Below, piece by piece: positions 47,883 through 59,873 of a stretch of 64,000 nt of DNA. The notes under the pieces were generated by a model that ran no database searches, was not told where the DNA came from, and worked only from the letters and a program-made list of their open reading frames with translations. The stretch lies in assembly GCA_022432975.1 (NCBI GenBank), contig CM039508.1, positions 44,357,646-44,421,645 of the forward strand. Direction: 5' to 3'. Positions within the stretch are counted from its first letter, which is position 1; each line of letters begins with the position of its first letter. The stretch comes from Begonia masoniana (taxonomy: Eukaryota; Streptophyta; Magnoliopsida; Cucurbitales; Begoniaceae). The position numbers and the translations under genes were made by a program.

Positions 47883-48190
47883 CCAAAGTTATCGTCCACG
47901 ATAATGTCGTCCATAGTCTGCCTGTTATTTTAAACATCCAAAGACTGCCTGTTATTTTAAACGTCCAAAGTCTGCCTGTTATTTTAACGTCCAAAGTTAT
48001 CATCCACGATAACGTCGTCCAGAGTCTGCCTGTTATTTTAAACGTCCAAAGTCTGCCTGTTATTTTAACGTCCAAAGTTATCATCCACGATAACGTCGTC
48101 CAGAGTCTGCCTGTTATTTTAAACGTCCAAAGTCTGCCTGTTATTTTAACGTCCAAAGTTATCGTCCACGATAACATCGTCCAAATTGTC
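47883..48190. repeat. Higher-order repeat at the array edge
   Basis: Units of about 80 bp combine the 26-bp unit with GTTATCGTCCACGATAAC, which is a 7-bp stem with a TCCA loop. From 48190 to 48800 CGTCCA motifs fade into ordinary pyrimidine-rich sequence. Confidence 0.85.
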
Positions 48191-49016
48191 CGTATAAATC
48201 TATTGTCTTTTATTCCTGTCTTTCAAAACGTCCACAGCTTCTGTCTTTCATCTCTGTCGTCCAAATCTGCCATCCAAGGTTATCGTCCAAAATCAGTGGA
48301 TGATGACGTCATTCGAAGCCCAATTGTCCACAGTACTCGTCAGTCGAGTAATTGTTTCAAGTATTTGGCTAAATGTTAGTCGTCCATTCTGCCTTCTGTC
48401 TTTGTCGTCCATAGCTTCAGTCTTTTATTCTAAACGTCCACAGACTTCTGTTGTCTACTGTTTTTGCCTTTGATTTCAAACGTCCACAGCCTCTGTCGTC
48501 CACAGATTCTATCTTTGATTTCAAACGTCAACGGCTTCTGTTTGTCCACAGATTTTACTTTTTATTTCAAACGTCCATGACTCTTGCTGTCCACAGTAAG
48601 TCTTCCACAGCATGACTTCCAGTTTCTGTCTCCTATTTTATTAAGTCTTCCACTACATGTCTGTCGTCCATTCTGCTTTCCTTTTTAAAACGTCCAAAGT
48701 ATTCTGTTTTTCCTATTTTTCACACCTCTCTGTCTTTCTGCTCTAGTCCATAGTACTTGTCTAAAGTCACTCGTCTAGAGAAGGTTTACGTCCAAATTTT
48801 TAAGTGTTCCAATATTACTGTTTTCTTCTGTCATTTATTTCTGTAGTTCGATTTTTAATTGTCATCCAGTTTTAAATATGTTTTCCAGTTTCATTTCCAG
48901 AGAAGGTTTTCTCTGTGTAAAGTTATAAATGTTCAAAAAAAAATAGTCTACATTTTGAAATGTCCGGAGTGATGGCTCGCCGACCCCAATCGGGTCGGGG
49001 GTCGTCACATACTAAC

Positions 49017-49790
49017 TGTAACGACCCAAAAATTTAATTTTCATCTTTTCCTAATTTGAAACTCTAAAATTTTTTCCAAATCGATTTAAAAATTAAGTTA
49101 AGTTGGATCGTTATAAAACCCTAATTTTCCTAATTCAAAATCATTGAAAATAGCAAAAATTATTTATTAAACGGAAGCTTTGAAATTACTATCAAACATT
49201 AAATAAAACGTCATTCATAAATTTTAAAATAATAATGTACTTAATAAAAATCCAATAGTTAATGAAATAAATTATTCAAAATGAAATCAAACTAAAATTA
49301 AATGTAATTAAATATAAAATATCATTTTAAACGATAAAAATCATAACTTTAATTTATTATTCAGAACCAATGACAGCATTCTCCTTTGTATGCTCATCTG
49401 CCTCTGAAAAATTCTCGATCAATATTAATTCATCCTCAAATAAAAACTCACCTACATCACAAAACTAATGCGTGAGATAAACTCAGTAAGTAAAAACACA
49501 TGTATGTGATTTTAATTGCACGCATTACCAAATTCCATGTTTTAGAAGTTACATACTTGATGAAACTCATTTTCTGATCTTTACCATGCGTTCAAGCTTT
49601 CAGAAAACTAGCGGTTGCTTACCCTCATAAAGTTTCATCAGTCATCACAATTAATAATCATGCGTTCAGGCTTTCATTAGCCATCTCATGCGTTCAAACT
49701 CTCATTATTTATCTCATTTTCATTCAAGCCTAGTCATCTCATTGTCGTTCAGGCGTAGCCATCTCATTTTCGTTCAAGAAATTTCAAGGT
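49017..49790 (-). repeat. Truncated long LTR L49
   Basis: It starts TGTAACGACCC on the + strand, the LTR 3' end read on minus. It matches L63 (about 62890-63410) until about 49780 and then breaks off. It contains the hairpin and acidic-frame module but no donor-like block. Confidence 0.6.
49357..49485 (-). promoter_or_regulatory. L49 hairpin, acceptor-like site and acidic frame
   Basis: The minus strand has TGAG-TTTAT-CTCA (49485-49473), then 21 bases to GATGTAG|G at 49452. The 31-codon frame (49452-49357) starts GEFLFEDELILIENFSEADE. L63 has a frame of the same length with ten differences and the same stop. Confidence 0.6.
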
Positions 49791-50486
49791 TTCACTGCGC
49801 TCGATAAGTTAAATAATTTTTGAACAATTATGGATGATTGAGTTCGAATGGTCTAATTTTAATAATTGAATTGGATTTTCTCTTGAGTTTTAGTTTTATT
49901 GAACAAGTATGCAAATATACAGTGGTGCTCGAGCCATTAATTTACATATGCGGGTAACATTTTGAATTTAGAAAAATATAAAGGACATCAAACCTTGTAG
50001 AATTTAATATTGTTGTCTTTCATATATTCATATTCAAATTAAACAACATACTGTATCACTATTTCAATTGGTATAAAAATTTGAAAATCTCATGTTGAAG
50101 ATATTATGCTGGCCAATTATATGCATTTTTCTTTCCTAAATTTACTTGAGAAAATAGTAATATAACCTCTGTCATTTAGGATCAATGAGTAATTTATACC
50201 TTAAAATATTTTTTTGATAAAACAAAATTTAATCCACCAACTGTTAGCAACTTAACTTTATGGTTAGAATTTTTGTTAAAAATTGTCACAGACACCCACA
50301 ACGGAAGCTCGAACTTGAGGCTTTATTCTTTGAATTTAACTTGCTAATGCTTGTACCTAAAGCGCGAACTCATGCATCGAACGTCTAGAAGACTTTGTAG
50401 GAGTTCAGTATAGAGACATTATTTTTCGAAGTTCAAATTACAGAAGTCTAGAGACACACGCAGACACCCGCATACACCCTCAACAA
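49791..50486. other. AT-rich sequence
   Basis: No gene, repeat family or clear element boundary is recognised. Confidence 0.4.
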
Positions 50487-52700
50487 ATGTCAAGACCCAA
50501 TCCGACGAGCCCCGACGATTTAGATTCCCGAGGTGGGAAAATAACTAAAATAAATTTTGAATTTTCAAACTGCATGGATACTTTTGTATTTCTAACTAAA
50601 TCCGTCTGGATTTTACTTGACATCCTAAAGTAAGATATCTTTTTTTTCCATTTACAAAATTTGATATATTGATCAGATAACGTTCACCTTTAAGGCAATA
50701 TTAGAGGCATTCTAAACGTAATTACTAATTTTTCCCTAACTAGTTAGAACTATTATGTATAGCTCTGATACCATGCTGTCAGGGCTCGATTCCTCTCCAA
50801 ACTGGATCCCGACGATAGGATTTTTGAATTGGGAAATAATACTAATAAATTCTGAGTTTTCAATTTGCATGGATACGTTAGTATTTCTACGTCATCCGTC
50901 TGGATCGTACATAGTATCTTAAAATAAGATCTAGGCATCCTAAATTAAGATTCTCCAAATCAATCCAACCAATTATAACACAAAACACATTCCATATATT
51001 GAAATGTTTACATCATCCTCATCATTCACATCAAAGTACATATGCGGAAGCGAATAAAAATATAAATACATATAAGTCACGACATGTGACTTTTCAAATC
51101 CGAAGACCATCAACCGTGATCTTTCACCGATGCCTCATTGTACACTTTGTCTTGCCTTGGTTTCTCCGTCTTGGTGGACGTTCCTGTTGTCTGAAAAATA
51201 GAGATATTTCACATAATTAGTCATTGGCCCAGCAAATAAATATAGCTACTAGAGTACCTAGCTCAGACCCTATCTACACTATCCAGGCTCATACATCAAC
51301 CTCCACCTAATCATGATTATTTTAAAATCATCTTAAATCAATTTGTTTTGATTTGAAATTCATGTCATTTATATAAAAATGCATGCATATTCGTAGTTCG
51401 AACCATTTAAAATCCATGTCATTAACCACAAGTTAAAAACAACCAACCTTTTTAAAATTTTCATCAACCACGGTTTAAAATTATTCTTAACAATAGATAA
51501 ATTCAATGCATTATAATAAACATGCACGATTTAAAAACATCTTTTTCTTTCCATCCAATTTTCAAACAACAGCTTTTAATATTCAAATTGATATGTCAGA
51601 AATGCAATACACTCTAATTAACGCATATGACTATCACACACCTACATGTTCCTCGACTTTCACCGGTAGGATTATAGGACCTCACACATTGCTTTTTTGC
51701 GAGGTTTAGGGACTTTCAACCCAAGGAAAACATACAATTAATCTCATTCTCTTTTCATAGCCATATTTATCTCACACGAAGAGGCGAGACCAGCTCGATA
51801 GATTCTTATGTTATCCCTGTTTTCCTTCTCCCTCATTCCTAAATGTATGTTTTAAAACAATTATAAAGCAATGATATGCATATGTAAAATGATACAACTC
51901 AACCCACTCATGCAATTGATAATTGAAATCAATATGCTCAATTTAATAAAAATTGTCACGTAAGTAAACGTTTTCAAAATTCTTTCGTTTCGATATCTCT
52001 TTAAAAATCAAAAATATACCATTCACTGTTAAATGTTTCGTAAAAACAACATCCGATTCATTTAATCATTAAAAACGACATCAATTTAAACACTTCAACA
52101 TATCCATTTCAATCAAATCTACCAAAATATCTAAATCTATCAAGATCCAAGAAGAAATAAAATCTATCTCTACCTATCAAGATAATAAAGTCCGATCTAA
52201 CTATTCTAATTGTTAGAAATATTTACCATATGTGGATTCTTCTATTTTAACTGAAAATTTTCACCGAACTTATCAATTTCTACGTAAAAACGTTCATCTC
52301 ACCGAGCTTAACAATTTATCCTAAAGGACGGATCGATTAATCTCCCTTTTTCCTTCTCATTTTTTCTCTTTTCCTCTGCAAGTTTCTTGTTCCCTCTCTT
52401 CTCTATTATTTTTTTCTTCCCTCTCTTCTCTGTTTTTTCTTCCTTTCCACGTAATGGCCGAAAACCAGCCATTTTACCTTTTGAAAATTAAAAAAAATGA
52501 AATGACTATTTTACCTAGCTTATCCATCAAAGATTACCATTTGCCCTCTCTTTCTTATTTATTTACCAAATAAACAAAATTTTAATTAATCTTTTACCCT
52601 CCATTAACTTTAATCTAATTCAAATTTTATCTTTTTAACGTATCTTTTATTCGATCCAACTTTTCTAACGTGTATTTATATATTCTTTAAATATAAACAT
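50487..52700 (-). mobile_element. Remnant of another LTR retrotransposon
   Basis: A primer-binding site, TGGTATCAGAGC on the minus strand (50773-50762), lies three bases from an LTR that starts TGTCAGGGCTCGATTCC on the + strand (50777). A second, shortened copy of the LTR start (TGTCAAGACCC...) lies at 50487-50640. Almost all of the internal region is gone. The right end of the large LTR is uncertain; AT-rich sequence continues past 52700. No coding region is left. Confidence 0.55.
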
Positions 52701-53587
52701 ACTCGATTACAAAAATTTTAAAAATTAAAAAAAAAAATTGATTCATTTTATTTACAAAGATCCAAACCAGTACATCGAACACCAGCAAACACCTACATTA
52801 GACACCCAATAATGAGAAGAGTAACGATAAACTACAAATAACAAACTGTTGATACGTTAAAATTTGTTTGTAAAAAAAAAGTTAAATTTAAATTGTCAAT
52901 GAACTCAAACGATAGAGTTGATATTGTACTTATCCCAATTTATTAATACTAAAAATTGAGATATCAAAAAAAAAAAAGACGAAATATTTACATGAAAATC
53001 TTTATTCCTCATTCAACATTTTTTATGTTACATCTAAACAATTGAGTTTGATAACTTAGATTAGTTATAAATAGCTAGAGGAAAAATTACTTCATCATAT
53101 TATTTCCCAACTGAAATCTTCTAGAAGTGTCACTCGAGTGATTATTCTTCATATTAATAACAAATAAACAAGTTAGACAAATATTTGGTGTCCCCCAAAT
53201 TTAATTTTATTATTTTATGTTAATTGAAAATATTTATAAATTTAGGGTTTTATAAATTTCGTTTACTGTCAAATATAAAATTAAAATATAGTTAAATCTT
53301 ATCCAAAAGGGCGAATGAATACATAATTAAACATATTTTGTAATTTTCCTTTATTTATTTATTTTTATTAAATATTACTATCACGTAATATATTATTTGA
53401 ATTTAATAAGCTTAAGATATTCGACAAACAATTAATAATACAAATTTACATGTATTTATTTGAATATTACAATATTTTTTAAGCTTACGATCTAAATCAT
53501 CAAAATAAGATTAATTCTAGAATTAGATTCTGATTTTATAATCTAATTTGATTTCTGTGTATTGTTCTCTTAGTTTTTGTGTTTCTT
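52701..53587. other. AT-rich sequence
   Basis: No gene or known repeat is recognised. Confidence 0.4.
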
Positions 53588-54064
53588 TCTAACGCTCTGA
53601 TGGCGGCCCTCAAGCGAGCGCAGTCGCATCAACGCCGCGGCTGCCCGGAGCAGCAGCAATAGCCATTGTTGGCCATTAAAGTGGAGCTCGAACAGCTAAT
53701 CATATCGATTCTCGACGACCCCAGCGTAAGCAGAGTTATGAGAGAAGCAAGCTTTTCCTGTCAGACTGTGAAGGCGACAATTGAACAGTCGTTGAATTCA
53801 ACCGCTCCGCCTTTAAAATCGCCAAATATCGAAATGGGTTTACGTCCTCCAGTGAAGGCTCCGGTCATTCCTGGTCGGAATCTGTATCTGAATCCACGAT
53901 TACAGGGTGGAACTGTTCATACGGGGCAACCCAAGGTCGAAGAGATGAAGAAAATAATCGATATTTTACTGAGAATGAATCTTAATGAATTGGATGAATT
54001 AATAAAGAATATTCATGATTATATGTCGAAATTTGATGTCGGAGCTGAAAGAGGAAGATCATGA
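53588..54064 (+). pseudogene. SMXL/SMAX1-like fragment (Clp-N region)
   Basis: The frame from 53588 reads [20 protein letters not shown] then EQQQ, TAG (53660-53662), and goes on in the same frame with [20 protein letters not shown] and [12 protein letters not shown]. This is the double-Clp-N region of SMAX1-like proteins, HSP101-related repressors in karrikin and strigolactone signalling. [11 protein letters not shown], also typical of the family, follows near 53880. Then the match weakens ([20 protein letters not shown]) and the frame ends at 54064. The N-terminal 100 or so residues and the ATPase-like and EAR regions are absent. It is best read as a truncated gene copy. Confidence 0.75.
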
Positions 54065-54495
54065 TTATATGTGGTACAGTGCTTTTGTTAAAGCTCCAAA
54101 AGTTGTGTGGCAAATGTATGATTCTTCGTTGTCAATTGCCTACTGAAGATCTAGATGCTCTGGTATCGATCACCTCCAGTGAGGATCGAGGAATACGATC
54201 GATTTTTTTCGTCGTCGTCGTTAAAGATCAGAGCGTTCCTTTCGCCAAAATCGATGAAGAAGATTCCATCTCTTTCTTCTTCGGCATCGTCGCGAACTCT
54301 GAAATTTAGATTTGATTGAATTACACGAGAGTGACACGTGTTAGATTTTAAGGTACATTTAACCACATTTAAAGGTATATTTTAATTTATATTAATAATG
54401 CAAGGTTGATTATTTTTTAATCTTTAATGAAATAATTAAGATATAATATAAGTATTAAAATAATAAATCAATAAATAAACGGGTAGAAGATATAG
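54065..54495. other. Spacer
   Basis: No gene is recognised. A short GATCGAT-rich patch lies near 54165-54205. Confidence 0.4.

Positions 54496-54530
<35 letters not shown>
54496..54530. repeat. CT microsatellite
   Basis: About 17 CT units lie 40 bases upstream of the first MsrB ATG. CT-rich 5' leaders are common in plant genes. A second CT run (54756-54775) marks the start of intron 1. Confidence 0.9.
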
Positions 54531-54535
<5 letters not shown>

Positions 54536-54572
54536 CATCCAAAGGTAAAGCTTTGATTTTTAAAGATCGGCG

Positions 54573-55657
54573 ATGGCTTCTCAGAGCATAGGGTTACCAT
54601 TTCCAAATGGGTTTTTTAATCCGTCGAAAATTCGACAGGATTTCCACTTGAGATCCAAGGTCTTCGCCTCTGTTTCTCCTGCCTTGAGAGATCGCCATTT
54701 TCAGTACGTGCAATGGGCTCCTCTGCTTCTTCTCAGAAACCAGAGAACGTGCAAGGTCTCTCTCTCTCTCTCTAGATGGAGAAGATGAAAATATGTCGAT
54801 GCAAACAAGAACGGAGAATATAAACATCAATTTCTGTCTATTAACACTTGCGATTTCATCTGGTTTATCAACAACTATTACTATTTCTCTTTGTACCTAC
54901 CAATATTTTGTTATTTTTCAATAACTCACAAAAAAAAAAAAGCAATCTGGATATGGAGTTGCTGATTTTACTAGACAGAAACTTGAAAATAAAACAGACA
55001 GTTTCTCCTTTTGTGCAGCTCCTGGTTCTTCTGACTATAAATCTTTCAGTGAGGAGGATTGGAAGAAACGACTCACTAATGAGCAGTTTTACATTACTCG
55101 TCAAAAAGGGACCGAAAGAGTTTTCACTGGGTATTGATTTACTGCTTTGTTCTTCCCTTTTTCCCCCTCCATTGTTGGATCTTCAATTCATGGTCTTTTC
55201 TTCAACTGTAGTGCATATTGGAACACGAAAACTCCTGGAATTTACCATGGCATATGTTGTGACACACCTCTGTTTGAGTAAGCTTTGGTCTCTCCCAAAA
55301 CTAGAAATTCCAAAAAAAATTGCAAACTTATTGATACAATCTGTTGCTTCAGATCATCAACGAAGTTCGACAGTGGAACTGGTTGGCCGTCGTATTATCA
55401 ACCAATTGGTAACAATGTGAAGTCCACATTAGACATGTTGATTATTTTCATGCCTCGGGAGGAAGTTCTCTGCTCCATTTGTGATGGTCATTTGGGGCAT
55501 GTATTCGACGATGGGCCGCCACCTACAGGAAAGCGATATTGCATTAATAGGTACTCACTTTTAGTGTTCCCCTCTTTCCTTTTTGTCTGCCAATCCTTTA
55601 TGCTTATCTTGGTCATAATTTTACAGTGCAGATACGGAGAGTTATCTCGATTCTTAA
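54573..55657 (+). CDS. Methionine-R-sulfoxide reductase B, five exons, possibly impaired
   Basis: MsrB enzymes reduce methionine-R-sulfoxide in proteins; the plant type recognised here is usually plastidial. Exons inferred from GT..AG sites: 54573 or 54713-54755, 55019-55130, 55212-55277, 55353-55550 and 55627-55657. From ATG 54713 ([14 protein letters not shown]) they join in frame to 149 residues, passing [44 protein letters not shown] and the catalytic RYCIN. The upstream ATG (54573, [10 protein letters not shown]) opens a transit-peptide-like frame, but it is one base out of register with exon 2, so the plastid form may be lost. The first Zn-binding CxxC reads GICC instead of CxCC; the second (CSIC) is intact. 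The C-terminus ([10 protein letters not shown]) is unusual for the family. An exon 4-5 fragment lies at 20435. Confidence 0.75.
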
Positions 55658-56359
55658 GTTTTCTAACTATAAAATCTCGGAGCTGTAGAAATGCAATGTA
55701 TAATGGATACAAATGAGCTTCGCATGATGTTGTGTAAAGTATAGTTTTATCTTCAAACAATTGTAATTATGATGTTGGAATGGAATGGTAAGAGAGAAAG
55801 TTCAGAAGCTGTGACTTTGATCGTGATATTGAATGTTCATAGTTTTGATCAACTTCAATTCACAGGTAACAATTTTGATTGGCTTTGGATTACATGGTGA
55901 TTCTGCAGGGAGTTCAATTTAAGATTTTCGAGACTAGTTTTGTTTTTCAGATTCTACTAACAATGTTGCGTTTCCTAGATTGATCGTTCTTGATGCAGCA
56001 GAAAATAACATTGTGAGTTGAGTAGATAGTTTCAGGCTATAGTCATCAGGCTCCCCACACTCACTCATCCCAAGAGTCATGCTAGATCTGCGCATTCATA
56101 TTTGGTCGCACAGGATGACGATTTTGCGAATTAAATCTGTAAAGTATAAATTTGGATCAAACTAGACTACACAGTATATTGATACTAGTAATCCTTTCAT
56201 AAGCTTATTTAACAGTATGATTTACATAAGCACAAATTAGACCTTTTATAGGTTCGAAAATTCATTCAATGATATCGCTTTGTTTGTAACGAGAAGTAAA
56301 AATATTTGACAGGAAAGCAAAAACCGACATCGTTCTTACCCAGTAACGAATCATTATGT
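55658..56359. other. Spacer between MsrB and RLK3
   Basis: No gene is seen. 55890-56010 is similar to the sequence downstream of RLK1 and RLK2. MsrB and RLK3 point towards each other. Confidence 0.6.
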
Positions 56360-59300
56360 TCAATTTTGATGATCCAAAGAAAGCACAACAGCTTTAATCA
56401 TCTGCAACTCCACAATAACATTAGCGATGACCATTCGATCACCTGGAGACTCCATGGAACATGCCAAGCCAAGCTTTAATAGTGACACCAAACAGTTCAC
56501 CGTCTTATGACCAGTAGGTCTCATGAAAGATAGAAGACCGCTATCAACAATGTTAATTACTTGACCCGACAAAGCCATATCAACGTAAGAATGTAGATTG
56601 AGTTCTCCTATGAACAGCATATCAGTTGGTCGTTTCCCTGTTATCATTTCCAACAATAATATTTCATAGCTATACGTGTCACCCTTAGTTGAAACATCAC
56701 TTCCCTGTCCATATTCTGTATTTAAAAAAAATTCATAAATATAGATGATTGAAAGTTAATTCAAGATTTTCACTACTAGTTTGTACCTGGAGCAACATAT
56801 CCAATCGTTCCTTGAATGACAATAGAGCTAGATTCACTAACTTTGGTGTAATCTGAAAGAAGTATTGCAAGTCCGAAATCTCCAACATGTGCAGTCATAC
56901 TTTCATCTAGAAGAATGTTGGATGGCTTTAAATCACAATGAACAACTGGAATATGACAACGATGGTGAAGATAATCGAGCGCTACAGCAACATCGATGGC
57001 TATATTTACTCGTTGAAGAAGGTTCAGGCATCGTCCTTCATTTAGGTCTTGGCTTCCAGCATGCAACCATGAGTCTAAATTTCCCTTAGGCATGAACTCA
57101 TACACAATGGCTTTGAAATCATTTCCCTTAAAATCAATGGTGGAGCATGAAGTTATCGTCTTTAGTAGATTTCTATGACGAATAGTCCTCAAAGCTTCGC
57201 ACTCAGCTGTGAAACTCTTGACTGCTCCACGAAGCTGAAGGTTAAGAACTTTAATGGCAACGGTTTGGCCCACTTGTTCTAGGACTCCTTTATAGACTGA
57301 GCTAAAATATCCCTTTCCAATCAAATTATCCAAAGAAAAGTTATTGGTTGCTTTGAGTAGATCACCATATGACACTTCCATGAAAAGAGATGGCTTTGAG
57401 ACCAATTGACTCTCTTTTGGTTTCCTTCCCATTTTCTTTCCAAACAAAAAGAAGAATAAGAATGATAATGAAACTAACCCAAACAGAGAAGTACATATTG
57501 ATATAATAATCTTTAGCTTGCGAGTCAATTGAGGCATTCTCCTTGCTTCATCGAGGCAAATTGGTAGGTTTAGAAATGATGCACCACCACAGAGTTTGAT
57601 ATTTCCAAGTAATGAGATGGCTGATGCATTTGAAAAAACTCCAGCAGTTGAAACCTTGCCATCAAAATTGTTGAAGGATAAATTTAATAAACTCATGGAA
57701 AATTTAGAAAAGTAGTATGGAATTTGCCCTGATAAGTTGTTGGAAGATAGGTCAAGTACTCTAATGCCTTGTAATGAACTAAAGCTTGAAGGAATGGGTC
57801 CGTGAAAGTTGTTGCCTTGCATGGCGAGATATTCCAAACTTACGCAACTCCCTAATTCATTGGGAAGTGTTCCTGAAAAATCATTGTAAGATAAATTTAA
57901 AGCAGTTAAGGTTTTTAAATTACCAACTTTAGGAGGTAATTCTCCACTGAATTTGTTTTGGGATAAATCCAATGCTTGTCCTAATTGCGTAAGGGTAAAA
58001 ACTTGCTTAGAAATGACGCCATTAAGTTTGTTATTACGAAAGGATAAGAATGTCAATTGTGTGCAATTTCCAATACTTGCAGGAATAGCACCATGAAATT
58101 TGTTATTCTGCAAGTCAATGGCAATCAATCTCGTTAAGTTTCCTAGAGTCTCTGGAATTTCTCCTGTAAGGGTGTTCGATGCTGCCCTAAGAAATCTTAA
58201 ATTTTGAAGGCTGCCTATTTCCTTGGGCAAATTTCCTTGAAAATCATTCTCTTCCAAGCCTAGCACATTTAAGCTCATAAGATTTCCTAATCCTGATGGT
58301 ATTTCACCAAACAATCGATTTCTTCCCAATGCCAACACCGTGAGTTGATTAGATAGGTTGGCAACTGAACTAGGAATAACGCCTCTAAAGCCATTGTTGT
58401 TTAGAGTTAGTCTGAATAAGCGACTACAATTGGCCAATGAATTGAGAAAATTTAAATCGTCAGAATCTCCATTTCCAAGATAATTAGAATCCAAAATAAG
58501 CTTTAACAAATTTTTCATATTACCAAAATTAACAACCACCTTGCCAAAGAATTTATTTCCACCAAGTTGAAGATTCTCGAGATTGGAAGCATTGGAAAAA
58601 GACAGAGGAATGAGACCAGTAAAACTGTTTTTGTCCACTAGGAAGCGTATGAGGTTTGGAAAAGAAAGGCCTATATTTGGTGAAAGGCTTCCATTAAGTT
58701 GATTTTGAGAAAGAACGATTGTTTCGATCAAGGAAAGGTTGTGGATTGATGAGGGTAAGGTCCCCGAAAGTCTATTGCCATAGAATGTTAAAAATTTCAA
58801 GTTTTTCAAAAGACCTATTGAAGCGGGTATGCTTCCCTCTAATAGGTTACTACCAATCGAAAGAATTTCCAACGAAGTTAGATTTGCTATGGCTGAAGGT
58901 ATGACTCCTTTGATATTGTTATCATCAAATCCAAGACGTTTAAGCCCAGAGATAGATAATATGTGGTTTGGAAAGTTTCCGACCAACTTGTTCAGAGTAA
59001 GACGGAGATAAATGAGGTTGGTGCAGCGAGAAAGATTGCTAGGAATCTCTCCGTCTAATGAATTGTTTCCTAAGAACAAACTTTGCAGTCTTGTTAAACG
59101 ACCGATCTCGTGAGGTATTTTGCCATGAAATGTGTTGTTTTCCAAATACAAATGTCTGAGGAAAGTTAGATTTCCCAACGTAGGAGACAGAGAACCCACC
59201 AAGCTTTTAGAAGTGAGGTCTAAAATGGTGACTCGTTGATGGTGACGACCACAAGTGATTCCTTCCCATTTGCAAAAATGGAGAGAATCATTCCATGAAT

Positions 59301-59541
59301 TAAGAGCTCCAAGAGGATCATCTTGAACCATTAATTTAAAATCCAACAAAGAAGTCGCATCAGTGGAATCGTATGCATTAGAGGCACTGGCTATTGCAGA
59401 AGCAAGAACAATGAATTTCTGACTATGAAGTAGAAGAAGAGGAAGAAGGGTAGCACGCAAGAAGTGAAAAAGTTGGAAGTAAAGAGAAATGGATTGGACT
59501 ATTAACATCGTTGCTTCCCTGAACCAACAACAAAGATGCAT
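56360..59541 (-). CDS. LRR receptor-like kinase RLK3, subfamily XII, intact
   Basis: Two exons (59541-56787 and 56715-56360) join in frame across a 71-bp GT..AG intron (56786-56716), giving 1036 residues. The codon split by the intron restores GYVAPEYG. Order: signal peptide (about 1-50, start MHLCCWFREATM; M12 is an alternative), an N-terminal LRR cap with WNDSLHFCKWEGITCG, about twenty LRRs of the LxxLxLxxNxLxGxIP type, a transmembrane helix (about 677-700) and the kinase. The kinase has GKGYFSSVYKG (742), the Lys in AIKV (764), HCDLKPSN (868) and DFG (888). Cys before the catalytic Asp makes it a non-RD kinase, typical of pattern-recognition receptors such as EFR and Xa21. It probably acts at the plasma membrane in immune sensing; the ligand is unknown. 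It is the only undamaged member here. Confidence 0.9.
56716..56786 (-). other. Intron of RLK3
   Basis: Read on minus: CTCCAG|GTACAAAC ... AAATACAG|AATATGG. The same intron position and sites occur in RLK1 (8506-8423) and RLK2 (32983-32900), and it fits the kinase intron position common in LRR-XII genes. Confidence 0.9.
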
Positions 59542-59873
59542 CCCATATGCCTATGAACTTTGTATTTATTACAAATCTGAAAAATATATATTATTTTTCA
59601 ACGATTATAAAGTCTTTAGTGCCTTTTAATCTGCTTAGAAAACACACAGACAAGGCCTCAATGGTGGCTTTAAAAACACGCACCAAGATTTTGTTGTTAG
59701 TCGTCGTCTTGTGGCTTACAAGTCTACTGCACTTGAAAACTAAACTTTGACTTTTCAAAGCCATTGCACCGTTTAGTTGATTTTGCAATGCATAATTAGT
59801 AAACTGCATAAATACCAATATCATCAAAAGAATCCAACATAACAAATATTGATTCAAGGATATATTACAATTC
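59542..59873. other. Upstream region of RLK3
   Basis: No gene is seen. It is similar to the regions upstream of RLK0 and RLK2, so it probably carries the family promoter; I cannot point to a specific promoter box. Confidence 0.5.

Larger units (their letters stand above)
45422..49009 (+). mobile_element. Truncated long LTR L45 with large minisatellite
   Basis: It is homologous to the 3' two-thirds of L11 (11940 to the end), with the same tail (GTCCGGAGTGATGG then GGGGGTCGTCACA). Its 5' part is missing; it begins where the gypsy LTR ends. It has the hairpin and acidic-frame module, then the array. The array stands where L11 has its own, unrelated array. Confidence 0.65.

Noticed and set aside
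47878..48177. 99-codon minus frame with repeats of ITGRLWT
   Set aside because: It is produced by the periodicity of the minisatellite edge and lies inside an LTR.
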